From: Pleomorphomonas sp. NRK KF1
GTDB taxonomy: Bacteria; Pseudomonadota; Alphaproteobacteria; Rhizobiales; Pleomorphomonadaceae
Direction: 5' to 3'
Assembly (NCBI RefSeq): GCF_023721755.1
Contig: NZ_JAMDLH010000001.1
Location: forward strand, 1,116,001-1,180,000
DNA length: 64,000 nt
Numbering within the stretch: position 1 is the first letter of the stretch; each line of letters begins with the position of its first letter. Both the position numbers and the translations under genes were made by a program. Shown piece by piece: positions 9,326 through 18,269 of this stretch. Below the pieces are notes generated by a model that was not told the origin of the DNA, did not search any database, and saw only the letters and a list, made by a program, of their open reading frames with translations.

Positions 9326-10078
9326 TCAGGCGGCCGCGTTCGCCACGTAGGCCGCGTAACCATTCTTTTCGAGATCGAGCGCCAGCTCCGGGCCGCCGGT
9401 CCGGACGATTCGTCCGTCGGACAGCACGTGCACGATGTCCGGCACGATGTGGTCGAGGAGGCGCTGATAATGGGTGATCACCACGAAGGCGCGATCGGGC
9501 GAGCGCAGTGCGTTGACGCCCTCGGACACCACCTTCAGCGCGTCGATGTCGAGACCGGAGTCGGTCTCGTCGAGGATGCAGATCGACGGCTGCAGCAGCG
9601 CCATCTGCATGATCTCGGCGCGCTTCTTCTCGCCGCCGGAGAAGCCGACGTTGACCGGCCGCTTGAGCATGTCCGAGGTGATGTTCAGCTTTTCGGCAAC
9701 GCCCTTCACCAGCTTCATGAACTCGGGCGTCGTCAGTTCGCCCTCGCCCTTCGCCTTGCGATGCGAGTTGAGCGCCGCCTTGAGGAAGGTCATGGTGGCA
9801 ACGCCGGGGATCTCGATCGGATACTGGAAGGCGAGGAACAAGCCGGCCACGGAGCGCTCGTTCGGCTCGAGGTCGAGGATGGAGGCGCCGTTCAGAAGCA
9901 CCTCGCCCTCGGTCACCTCATAGTCTTCCTTGCCGGCGAGGATGTAGGAGAGCGTCGATTTGCCGGCGCCGTTCGGCCCCATGATGGCGTGCACTTCGCC
10001 GGGCTTTACCGTGAGGGTAAGGCCCTTGAGGATCTCGCGGTCGCCGATCCGGGCATGAAGGTTCTTGATCTCGAGCAT
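9326..10078 (-). CDS. sufC: Fe-S assembly ATPase SufC
   Basis: A 250-residue ABC-type ATPase that powers the SufB-C-D scaffold in the cytoplasm. Walker A is GPNGAGKST, the signature motif is SGGEKKRAEIMQ, Walker B is CILDETDSGLD and the H-loop is VITHYQRLL. SufC characteristically has ETDSGLD after Walker B, which separates it from transport ATPases. It sits between sufB (100 bp gap) and sufD (5 bp gap). Confidence 0.97.
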   Translation of the reverse strand: MLEIKNLHARIGDREILKGLTLTVKPGEVHAIMGPNGAGKSTLSYILAGKEDYEVTEGEVLLNGASILDLEPNERSVAGLFLAFQYPIEIPGVATMTFLKAALNSHRKAKGEGELTTPEFMKLVKGVAEKLNITSDMLKRPVNVGFSGGEKKRAEIMQMALLQPSICILDETDSGLDIDALKVVSEGVNALRSPDRAFVVITHYQRLLDHIVPDIVHVLSDGRIVRTGGPELALDLEKNGYAAYVANAAA

Positions 10079-10178
10079 GGTTCTGTCCTGTCGTCCGGTT
10101 GGCCTCGACGCCCGTGGCGGAGGCTCGTTGTCGTTGGTCTTGAGAAGGGGACGCGTGTCGCGGCGCGCCCGGCACGTG

Positions 10179-11654
<1,476 letters not shown>

Positions 11655-11736
11655 CTCTTGCTCCTTCCACGCGGTTTCAAGGACCGTGGGAAATCTGTCC
11701 TCAATGTAGTCGCTTTTTTCCGCAGCCGGTAGTCAC

Positions 11737-12924
11737 TCAGGCTGCGGCGGTCCCATGTTGTTTCTTCATAGCGGCAAAGACGTTGCGCGCCCGCAAACCG
11801 AAGGCCTCGATCTCCTCGTCGGTGGTCTCCGCACCGATCGAGACGCGCAATCCGCCTTTCACCAGAGCCTGATCGACACCCATCGCCGTAAGCACGGGGC
11901 TTGCCGTCACCTTGCCCGACGAACAGGCCGAGCCCGACGACAGCGCCACGCCGGCAAGGTCGAAAGCGATCACCGCCGTCTCGGCCGCGACGCCCGGCAC
12001 GGCAAAACAAAGCGTGTTCGACAGCCGCGGCGCCCCTTCTCCGAAGATCACGGCGTCCGGCGCGAAGTCGCGGATCATTGCGGCGATGCGATCGCGTCTG
12101 GCGGCGATCTCCGTCATCGCCGCGAGATCGGCCAGCGCGGCGTCGGCCGCCACGCCGAAGGCAGCGATGGCCGCGACGTTTTCGGTGCCGGCTCGCGCCC
12201 AGGATTCCTGGCCACCGCCAGTGACGAGCGGCGGAAAGGCGAAGCCGTTGCGTCCGCGCACGATGGCGCCCACCCCCTGCCCACCGCCGAGCTTGTGGGC
12301 GGAGAGGGTCAGCACGTCGAATCCCAGCGCATCCATATCGATGGGCAACTTGCCGGCCGCCTGCACGGCATCGGAATGAACCAATGCGCCATGCGCCCTG
12401 GCAACTCGCGCCACTTCGGCGATAGGTTCGACGACGCCGGTCTCGTTATTGGCCATCATGACCGAGACGAAAGCCCGCTCACCCGCCGCAGCGAGTTCGG
12501 AAAGACGGTGCTCCAAAACGCCGAGGTCGACGATGCCGTTGCCATCGACCGGGATGACCTCGACGCGCTCTGCGGGAAAACGGCCACCGCGCGCCACAGC
12601 CGGGTGTTCCACCGCCGATACGAGCAACCGATCCAGCCGATACGGCTTGCCAAACAATGTCCAGTCCGGCGTCAGTACCGTGTTGGCGGCCTCCGTGCCT
12701 CCGGAGCAGAAGGTGACGCCCTTCGCCTCCGCGCCGCAGAGCCGCGCCACCGAGCGACGAGCCTCTTCGAGAACGGCACGGGCCGCCCGCCCCTCGGCAT
12801 GCACCGACGACCCGTTGCCGGGCCGGCCGAGCAACTCGACGAGACGCACCCGAGCTTCCGCTTTCATCGGCGCTCCGGCATTCCAGTCGAAATAGAGGCG
12901 TGCCTCCGCCATACCCTTCCCCAT
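11737..12924 (-). CDS. Cysteine desulfurase, IscS/NifS-like (first gene of suf operon, SufS2-type)
   Basis: A 395-residue class V aminotransferase-fold PLP enzyme. The opening YFDWNAGAPMKAEAR, the PLP lysine in LSAHKLGGGQGVGAIV and the catalytic cysteine in the extended loop SSGSACSSGKVTAS are group I (IscS/NifS) features, unlike the sufS further down the operon. It corresponds to the sufS2 gene that heads rhizobial suf operons. The start is either 12924 (MGKG) or 12912 (MAEARLYF); the second has an AAGGG ribosome binding site just upstream and may be the true one. The promoter region upstream contains a candidate iron-responsive operator. Confidence 0.92.
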   Translation of the reverse strand: MGKGMAEARLYFDWNAGAPMKAEARVRLVELLGRPGNGSSVHAEGRAARAVLEEARRSVARLCGAEAKGVTFCSGGTEAANTVLTPDWTLFGKPYRLDRLLVSAVEHPAVARGGRFPAERVEVIPVDGNGIVDLGVLEHRLSELAAAGERAFVSVMMANNETGVVEPIAEVARVARAHGALVHSDAVQAAGKLPIDMDALGFDVLTLSAHKLGGGQGVGAIVRGRNGFAFPPLVTGGGQESWARAGTENVAAIAAFGVAADAALADLAAMTEIAARRDRIAAMIRDFAPDAVIFGEGAPRLSNTLCFAVPGVAAETAVIAFDLAGVALSSGSACSSGKVTASPVLTAMGVDQALVKGGLRVSIGAETTDEEIEAFGLRARNVFAAMKKQHGTAAA

Positions 12925-13104
12925 TCGCAGCTGCCGGGCGGAACGCCGAACCGACTTGCGCGTTCACTATACCATCCGCTTCTGAGCCGCCAGACCGGCG
13001 GGAGAGCGCTCAACGCCACTTCCGGATGCGATTTTTCTTGACGCCGGACCGGCCGGCGGTCCAGTGCAAGCGCATGAGCCGAGACGATGCGCTGTCCGCA
13101 TCAG

Positions 13105-13121
13105 TTTTGAGTAATTCTAAA
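13105..13121 (-). promoter_or_regulatory. Candidate iron-control element (Irr box) upstream of suf operon
   Basis: The 17-bp dyad TTTTGAG-TAA-TTCTAAA resembles the rhizobial iron-control element TTTAGAA-N3-TTCTAAA: the right half is perfect and the left half has two mismatches. It lies about 180 bp before the first gene of the suf operon and about 90 bp before the divergent hydrolase gene. Regulation of rhizobial suf by Irr/RirA is established in relatives; assignment here is inference from the motif. Confidence 0.55.
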
Positions 13122-13212
13122 TCTAGGACCTGACCCACTCCGCGTCAATACGACGGGCCTTCGCCGGCGACGGCAAAGGCCTCAGGGAAAAGGGGTCGAG
13201 ATCGAGGACAAC

Positions 13213-13869
13213 ATGCCCGAAGTGATCTTCAACGGCCCTGCCGGGCGCATCGAGGGCCGCTACCAGCCGGCCACAGTGCGAAACGCGCCGATCGCCATGA
13301 TCCTGCATCCGCATCCGGAATTCGGCGGGACCATGAACAATCAGATCGCCTACCGCCTGTTCTACATGTTCAAGGAACGCGGTTTCGCGGTGCTGCGCTT
13401 CAACTTCCGCGGCGTTGGCCGCAGCCAGGGACAGTTCGACCACGGCTCAGGCGAACTGTCGGACGCGGCTTCGGCGCTCGACTGGGTGCAGTCGATCCAT
13501 CCGGAGGCGCGTTTTTGCTGGGTCGCCGGTTTCGATTTCGGTGCCTGGATCGGCATGCAGCTCCTGATGCGCCGCCCGGAAATCGAGGGCTTCATCTCGA
13601 TTGCCCCCCCGGCCAACCTCAACGACTTCTCCTTCCTCGCGCCCTGCCCGTCCTCGGGTCTGATCATCCACGGCGACATCGACAAGGTGGTGCCACAGAA
13701 GGATGTCCAGGCTCTGGTGGACAAGCTGAAGGCCCAGAAGGGCATCGTCATCGATCACAAGATCATCGAAGGCGCCAACCACTTCTTCGACCAGAAGATC
13801 GACGAGCTGATCGAGCACTGCGGGAACTACCTCGACATGCGCCTCGAGGCTCAGCCGAACGAAGGCTGA
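13213..13869 (+). CDS. Alpha/beta hydrolase (COG2945-like) with Asp at the nucleophile position
   Basis: A 218-residue single-domain alpha/beta hydrolase of unknown substrate. Oxyanion-region HPHPEFGGTMNN (32-43) and FNFRGVGRSQG (63-73) are typical of the family. The nucleophile elbow reads AGFDFGAWIG, so residue 108 is Asp (codon GAT) where the family normally has Ser. The other catalytic positions look intact: D155/D157 in IIHGDIDKVVP and H190 in GANHFFD. Start supported by GAGG 5 bases upstream. It diverges from the suf operon and ends at a strong terminator. It may be an altered-chemistry enzyme, as in Asp-nucleophile haloalkane dehalogenases and epoxide hydrolases, or an inactive relative. 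Confidence 0.88.
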   Translation: MPEVIFNGPAGRIEGRYQPATVRNAPIAMILHPHPEFGGTMNNQIAYRLFYMFKERGFAVLRFNFRGVGRSQGQFDHGSGELSDAASALDWVQSIHPEARFCWVAGFDFGAWIGMQLLMRRPEIEGFISIAPPANLNDFSFLAPCPSSGLIIHGDIDKVVPQKDVQALVDKLKAQKGIVIDHKIIEGANHFFDQKIDELIEHCGNYLDMRLEAQPNEG

Positions 13870-13895
13870 CGATCTTCGATCGGAAAGCAAAATGG

Positions 13896-13930
13896 AAAGG
13901 GCCTCGAACCGCCTGTTCGAAGCCCTTTTT
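13896..13930 (+). terminator. Intrinsic terminator after the alpha/beta hydrolase gene
   Basis: AAAGGGC-C-TCGAAC pairs with GTTCGA-A-GCCCTTT around the loop CGCCT, followed by a run of T. It lies between two convergent genes and could serve both, since the minus strand has an A/T-rich flank as well. Confidence 0.85.
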
Positions 13931-13960
13931 CCTTGTCATCGCCAGCAGGACGGCGGCCGT

Positions 13961-14401
13961 TCAGAAGCGAGCGATCAGCTCGATGGGATCTCGCACCCAG
14001 TCATCCCGTTCAGAAGAACGGTCGCTTTTCTCCGCTTCGGCCGCGGCATTGAAATGAGGCTGGTACTCTTCGATCAGCTCCTCGACGAGATGCCTCCGGT
14101 CGAGGGCGAAAGGACAGGCCTGCCAGAACACCCCGGCGGTCAGGCGCTTCAGGATGGGGTTGGCGGCCAGAACGGCCGACACCGCGACAATCACGGACTC
14201 GCTCTCTCCGACATAAATCGGATGGGCGCGCCCGGACAGCTCCGTGGTCAGCACGAAGACACCCGGCCTGTCGGGAGCATCGGCCCCCGTCTCGAAGGTA
14301 TGCCCGGCGTAGCGAGCGGGCGTCTGGCCAATGGCCGGCAAAGCCTTTCCGTTCGCTACAGCAGCGGCCGCTGCGACGAAAGACACTTCGGTGACGTTCA
14401 T
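13961..14401 (-). CDS. Small protein with GIY-YIG-like signature, function unknown
   Basis: A 146-residue soluble protein. The start is set by GGGAGG placed 7 bases before ATG at 14401. Three features resemble the GIY-YIG nuclease fold: GVFVL (47-51) for the GIY strand, PIYVGES (61-67) for the YIG strand, and LVEELIEEYQPHFN (105-118) for the helix with the catalytic Glu and terminal Asn. The arginine that normally follows the YIG motif is not obvious, so activity is doubtful. The C-terminal 28 residues are charged and low in complexity. It is a lone gene. The GIY-YIG assignment is my reading of the motifs, not a database match. Confidence 0.7.
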   Translation of the reverse strand: MNVTEVSFVAAAAAVANGKALPAIGQTPARYAGHTFETGADAPDRPGVFVLTTELSGRAHPIYVGESESVIVAVSAVLAANPILKRLTAGVFWQACPFALDRRHLVEELIEEYQPHFNAAAEAEKSDRSSERDDWVRDPIELIARF

Positions 14402-14956
14402 GACACATCCTCCCAAGATATGTTCGACGCAACACTGCTAGGAAAAGATAACACTAGTGTGAATAAGATCAAGAGAACATCACCTCAGTTTCTATAGGAA
14501 CCGCATCGCATCTCTATAAATCGTACTTAAATTGTACGCAATTTTCCGTAAGACTGCGCATTTCTCACAGTAATAAGAGACGGGATAACATCAGGAAATA
14601 TTTACTGGCCAGTTTTACCTTATCGGACACTTACTCGCCGGAGACATAAACTCTCAAGAGCGAAGCAAGTTCCCGGACCGGCCGGAGAAATTTCTGACTC
14701 GGAAATGGGTTGAAAATTCAACCATTTATCGAATCACATCAACAGCACACGGCAAGCGGGCCGTACAGGTCCGATGCCGATCGTTTGCCTTGTCCGGGTG
14801 TCTCGCATGCAGGCCGGTGTGGATGGCGGCAAAACGTCGACCAGAGCCGAGAGTTGCGCTGCGATCTGGCAGAACCGGAGCGATGAGGCATGTCGGACCG
14901 GGATCACCCGCCGGCAGGCATGGCAATCCGGGCGATGTGACGCGCCGTGTCCGAAC
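14402..14956. other. Non-coding, AT-richer stretch
   Basis: About 555 bases upstream of the GIY-YIG-like gene and beyond the 3' end of the diguanylate cyclase gene. The first 350 bases are clearly AT-richer than the surroundings and presumably hold the promoter of the minus-strand small gene. A perfect 10-bp palindrome ACACTAGTGT is at 14451-14460, about 50 bases before that gene, in operator position. I see no supportable gene or RNA. Confidence 0.5.
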
Positions 14957-16396
14957 TCAAGCGAGACAAACGCGGTCGCCACCGGCGGCTTTCGCCTTGC
15001 GCAACGCCCGCTCGACCCGTTCCATCGCCGCGCCACGCCCCTCGCCTTCCGCCAGCGGCGTGACGCCAACGCTCGCTGTCAGCTGCGCCGGGACGCCGTC
15101 GCCGAAGGTCTCCGCACCGATGACCTTCACGAGACTGTCGGCAAAGCGTGTGGCGGCGTCGGAGCTGCCGTCCCGCAAGATCGCGAAATCGTCCCCGTCA
15201 AGTCGGGCGACCACGCCGACACCACTGGCAACCTCCGACACGATCCGGCCTATCTTTCCAAGAGCCGCATCGCCGGCGGCACGACCGAACCGGTCGTTGA
15301 AGACACTGAATGCATCAAGGTCGATCAGGACCAGGCTGAGCGGGCCGGGAGGAGGCCGGCGAGAGGACGTGCGCGCGTCGAACTCCGCCTCGAACCCCGC
15401 CCGATTGACGAGGCCGGTCAGCGCATCGCGGAAGGCCACGTCGCCGATCCGCTTCTTGTAGATGCCGAACGCCAACGAGACGAGAACGAGCGACACGACG
15501 ATGACAACGAAGCCGATCGCGAGATTGAAGAGGAAGCCGAGCCACAATGGTCGCATCGCCGCGGCTTCATCCTGCTCGACCATCACCCGCCAGCCGAGAT
15601 CGGGAATGAGCCGGTGCGACAGCAGGATGGTTCGCCCGTCCCGCTTGAACGAGTACTCCCCACTCTCCTCCCGGAGAATGTGGTCCGCGACCGCGTCGAG
15701 CCCCTCGGACTTGCGGATCGAAGCGCCCACCGGTGTGTCGGCATCAGTCGCCACCACGATGTCGCCGCGCGCATTGACGAAGTAGATGTTGCGATCGAAC
15801 TGGTCGCGATAGCGCGCCACGATGTTGCGCACGGTGCGGAAATCCAGCCCGACGCCGGCGAGCGCGATCATCTTGCCGTCGTGATCGACGACCCGGTAGT
15901 TGATGAAAACGGTCAGCGCGTCGTTCTGCTGCTTGTTGATGTCGACGTTGACCTCATAGGGAGCCGCCGCGTCGATCGAGCGGAAGAACCAGATGTCGGC
16001 CGGGTCGTCGCGCTTGAGATGCCGGGGCGGTGCCTGGAAATGATAGTAGGCCTGCGTGTCGCGCGACACCAGGAAGGCGGTGAAGGTGTTGTACTGGCGC
16101 TGGATGCGCTGCAGATAGCGGGTGATCGCCCCGAGATCGAGTTCGCCCGAGTGCAGCCAGTCCTGCACGAAGGTGTCGTTGGCCATCAGCGAGGACACGA
16201 GAATCGGCCGCACCAGATCGGTCTGGATCTCGGAATAGATGTTGGATCCCGTGAGAGGCAGCTCGGTTTCGACGATCGACTGCCTTACCGTATCCACCGC
16301 GATGAGATAGCTGACCATGTTGGTGATCAGGAAGCCGATGGCGAGGATGGCGCCGATCAGCGGAATCATGCGCATCCGGTCCAACTTGGCGGTCAT
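14957..16396 (-). CDS. Membrane-bound sensor with Cache-like domain and degenerate GGDEF domain
   Basis: A 479-residue inner-membrane protein. Membrane segments at about 10-32 and 298-322 enclose a periplasmic sensor region with Cache-like sequence (TFTAFLVSRDTQAYYHF, GVGLDFRTVRNIVARY, NIYFVNARGDIVVATDADTPVG). The GGDEF domain spans about 326-479 and has FRDALTGLVNRAGF and IDLDAFSVFNDRFG, but its signature is DGDDF (410-414), so the first Gly is Asp. No RxxD inhibitory site precedes it. Such a change usually weakens or abolishes c-di-GMP synthesis, so it may act as a sensor or effector instead. The start is set by AGGAGGA 3 bases upstream. Confidence 0.88.
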   Translation of the reverse strand: MTAKLDRMRMIPLIGAILAIGFLITNMVSYLIAVDTVRQSIVETELPLTGSNIYSEIQTDLVRPILVSSLMANDTFVQDWLHSGELDLGAITRYLQRIQRQYNTFTAFLVSRDTQAYYHFQAPPRHLKRDDPADIWFFRSIDAAAPYEVNVDINKQQNDALTVFINYRVVDHDGKMIALAGVGLDFRTVRNIVARYRDQFDRNIYFVNARGDIVVATDADTPVGASIRKSEGLDAVADHILREESGEYSFKRDGRTILLSHRLIPDLGWRVMVEQDEAAAMRPLWLGFLFNLAIGFVVIVVSLVLVSLAFGIYKKRIGDVAFRDALTGLVNRAGFEAEFDARTSSRRPPPGPLSLVLIDLDAFSVFNDRFGRAAGDAALGKIGRIVSEVASGVGVVARLDGDDFAILRDGSSDAATRFADSLVKVIGAETFGDGVPAQLTASVGVTPLAEGEGRGAAMERVERALRKAKAAGGDRVCLA

Positions 16397-16501
16397 TCTT
16401 CCTCCTGGCGCGGCGCAACATGCCACCCCATGCCCGGTCGGCAGACTTGCGATTCGTTACAATACCCTTCTACCACAGGTCGCGCCTACGTCTCCCCATG
16501 G

Positions 16502-17563
16502 TCAGTCTTCGGGGAACGATGGATTCTCCTCGTCCTTGTCGGACACCTCGAAACCGAGGAGATTCCAGGACTGCAGCATATGCGGCGGCAGCGGCGCAGT
16601 GACGTCGATCGGCTCCCCTCCGGCCGGATGCGGGATCGTCAGACGACGGGCGAGCAGATGCAGTCTGTTCTGGATGCCCCCCGGCAACTGCCAGTTCTCG
16701 ATGTCGAAATAGCGGGGATCGCCGATGATCGGATGTCCCATCGCCTGGCAATGGACGCGCAACTGATGGGTCCGGCCCGTCGTCGGCTTCATGGTCAGCC
16801 ACGACAGGCGGCCGGCGGAATGCTCGACGATCGAGTAATACGTGACCGCGTGCTGTGCATCGGGCTCGCCGTGCTTGGCAATCGTCATCATGTCGCCGTC
16901 CGGTCCCGCCACGCGTTTCAGATAGCTCGAAATCTTGCCCTGCGCCGGCTTCGGCTGGCCGAAGACCAGCGCCCAGTAGATCTTGCGCGCCGAACGGGTC
17001 TGGAAGGTACGGGCCAGCGTCGCCGCCGCCAGACGAGAGCGGGCAACCAGAAGGCAACCCGACGTCTCGCGGTCGAGACGATGGACGAGACGCGGCTTGA
17101 CGCCCTTGCGGTCGCGTAGCGCCTCGAGCATGCCGTCGATGTGGCGCGTCATGCCCGAGCCGCCCTGCACCGCCAACCCGGCCGGCTTGTTGAAGACGAA
17201 GACGTGTTCGTCTTCATAGAGCAGCAGCGAGCGCAGATACTCGGCCTCGTTGGCCGAAGCCACCTGCTTCGGCCGGGCCATCGGCGCCCCACTCTCACCG
17301 TCATAGAAGGACGCCCCGCTCTGCGCCGCGTCGCCATACTGCAGCGGCGGCACCCGAACCGTTTGGCCGGCGCCGAGCCGCTGGTCGGTCTTGCAGCGCC
17401 CGCCATCGACGCGGACCTGGCCCGAGCGGATCAGTTTCTGCAGGTGGCCGAAGCCAAGGCCCGGGAAATGGTCCTTGAACCAACGGTCGAGGCGCATGCC
17501 GGCCTCGTCCTTGGCCACGATGATCGTTTCGACGCGCGGCCCGCCGGCCGTTCCCTGGGTCAT
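16502..17563 (-). CDS. rluC: 23S rRNA pseudouridine synthase, RluC/RluD family
   Basis: A 353-residue enzyme that converts uridine to pseudouridine in 23S rRNA. An N-terminal S4 RNA-binding domain (about 12-75, GMRLDRWFKDHFPGLGFGHLQ) precedes the synthase domain with VFNKPAGLAVQGGSG and the catalytic aspartate in PRLVHRLDRETSG. It overlaps the crcB stop codon by 4 bases (ATGA), so the two are co-translated. RluC is the best match by architecture, but RluD-like specificity cannot be excluded from sequence. Confidence 0.9.
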   Translation of the reverse strand: MTQGTAGGPRVETIIVAKDEAGMRLDRWFKDHFPGLGFGHLQKLIRSGQVRVDGGRCKTDQRLGAGQTVRVPPLQYGDAAQSGASFYDGESGAPMARPKQVASANEAEYLRSLLLYEDEHVFVFNKPAGLAVQGGSGMTRHIDGMLEALRDRKGVKPRLVHRLDRETSGCLLVARSRLAAATLARTFQTRSARKIYWALVFGQPKPAQGKISSYLKRVAGPDGDMMTIAKHGEPDAQHAVTYYSIVEHSAGRLSWLTMKPTTGRTHQLRVHCQAMGHPIIGDPRYFDIENWQLPGGIQNRLHLLARRLTIPHPAGGEPIDVTAPLPPHMLQSWNLLGFEVSDKDEENPSFPED

Positions 17564-17943
17564 GCGAAGGCCCTCACAAAGTGGAGACCGGCAACCAGCG
17601 CGGCCAGCGACAGCAGGATCGAGCCCCCGACATAGAGGGCGGCGGCGCCGATCGCGCCACGCTCGAACAACACGATGCTGTCGAGCGAGAAAGAGGAAAG
17701 TGTGGTGAAGCCGCCAAGGACGCCCACTGCCACGAACAGGCGAAGGGATTCGGACCCATCGAGTTTCAGGGCCAGAAGCTCGATGAACAGCCCCATGAAG
17801 AAGGAGCCGACAATGTTGACGATCATCGTGCCGAACGGAAAGTCCGGTCCGAGGAACCGGCTGGCGCCAACGCCGACCAGATAGCGGCAGACAGAGCCGA
17901 AGGCGCCGCCCATGGCGACGAGAAGTACGGAGACAAGCGACAT
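17560..17943 (-). CDS. crcB: Fluoride exporter CrcB/Fluc
   Basis: A 127-residue four-helix membrane protein forming a dual-topology fluoride channel. Conserved motifs are all present: GGAFGSVCRYLVG, PFGTMIVNIVGSFFMG (pore Asn) and GGFTTLSSFSL (phenylalanine-box region). The start at 17943 gives the normal length and the usual first-helix sequence. I looked for a fluoride riboswitch upstream and did not find its conserved core. Overlap with rluC suggests a constitutive housekeeping operon. Confidence 0.94.
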   Translation of the reverse strand: MSLVSVLLVAMGGAFGSVCRYLVGVGASRFLGPDFPFGTMIVNIVGSFFMGLFIELLALKLDGSESLRLFVAVGVLGGFTTLSSFSLDSIVLFERGAIGAAALYVGGSILLSLAALVAGLHFVRAFA

Positions 17944-18269
17944 GGGCAAAAACTCGGCCGGAAGGATGCCGGGTCGACGTCGGCGATGACGGTCGGCGGC
18001 AATTCCGCGCTTTCTAGAGCATCGCCCGGCAAATTGGAACCTCAATCGCCGACCGGCGTTTGCATCGCAGACCGAACGAGCGACCGCAGATCGATGCCCC
18101 TTCGCGCGTGGGAGAAATGTATGAAACGCTCGGCATTTCGGGACGCGATGACCCGGTGGCAGACAGACCCGTCCGGCAACCACGCTTGCGGATTTGGCGA
18201 TATTCCGCTATTTCCACGCCGCCGGATCGAGCCGACGTCACCGACGTCCGATCCCTGTGACGGTTCTAC
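17944..18269. other. Divergent intergenic region crcB/kup
   Basis: About 325 bases that must hold the promoters of crcB-rluC (minus) and kup (plus). Apart from a short direct repeat CCGACGTC just before kup I see no recognisable operator, riboswitch or gene. Confidence 0.4.

Noticed and set aside
6675-9350. An 891-codon open frame on the plus strand, antisense to sufS and sufD
   Set aside because: His/Arg/Gly-rich translation without domains; a third-position GC shadow of the convincing suf genes on the other strand.
14774-17119. A 781-codon open frame on the plus strand
   Set aside because: Antisense to the diguanylate-cyclase-like and rluC genes, which have clear motifs and ribosome binding sites; composition typical of a shadow frame.
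17944-18060. Possible fluoride riboswitch upstream of crcB
   Set aside because: The conserved core of the crcB motif is not present in the correct orientation.
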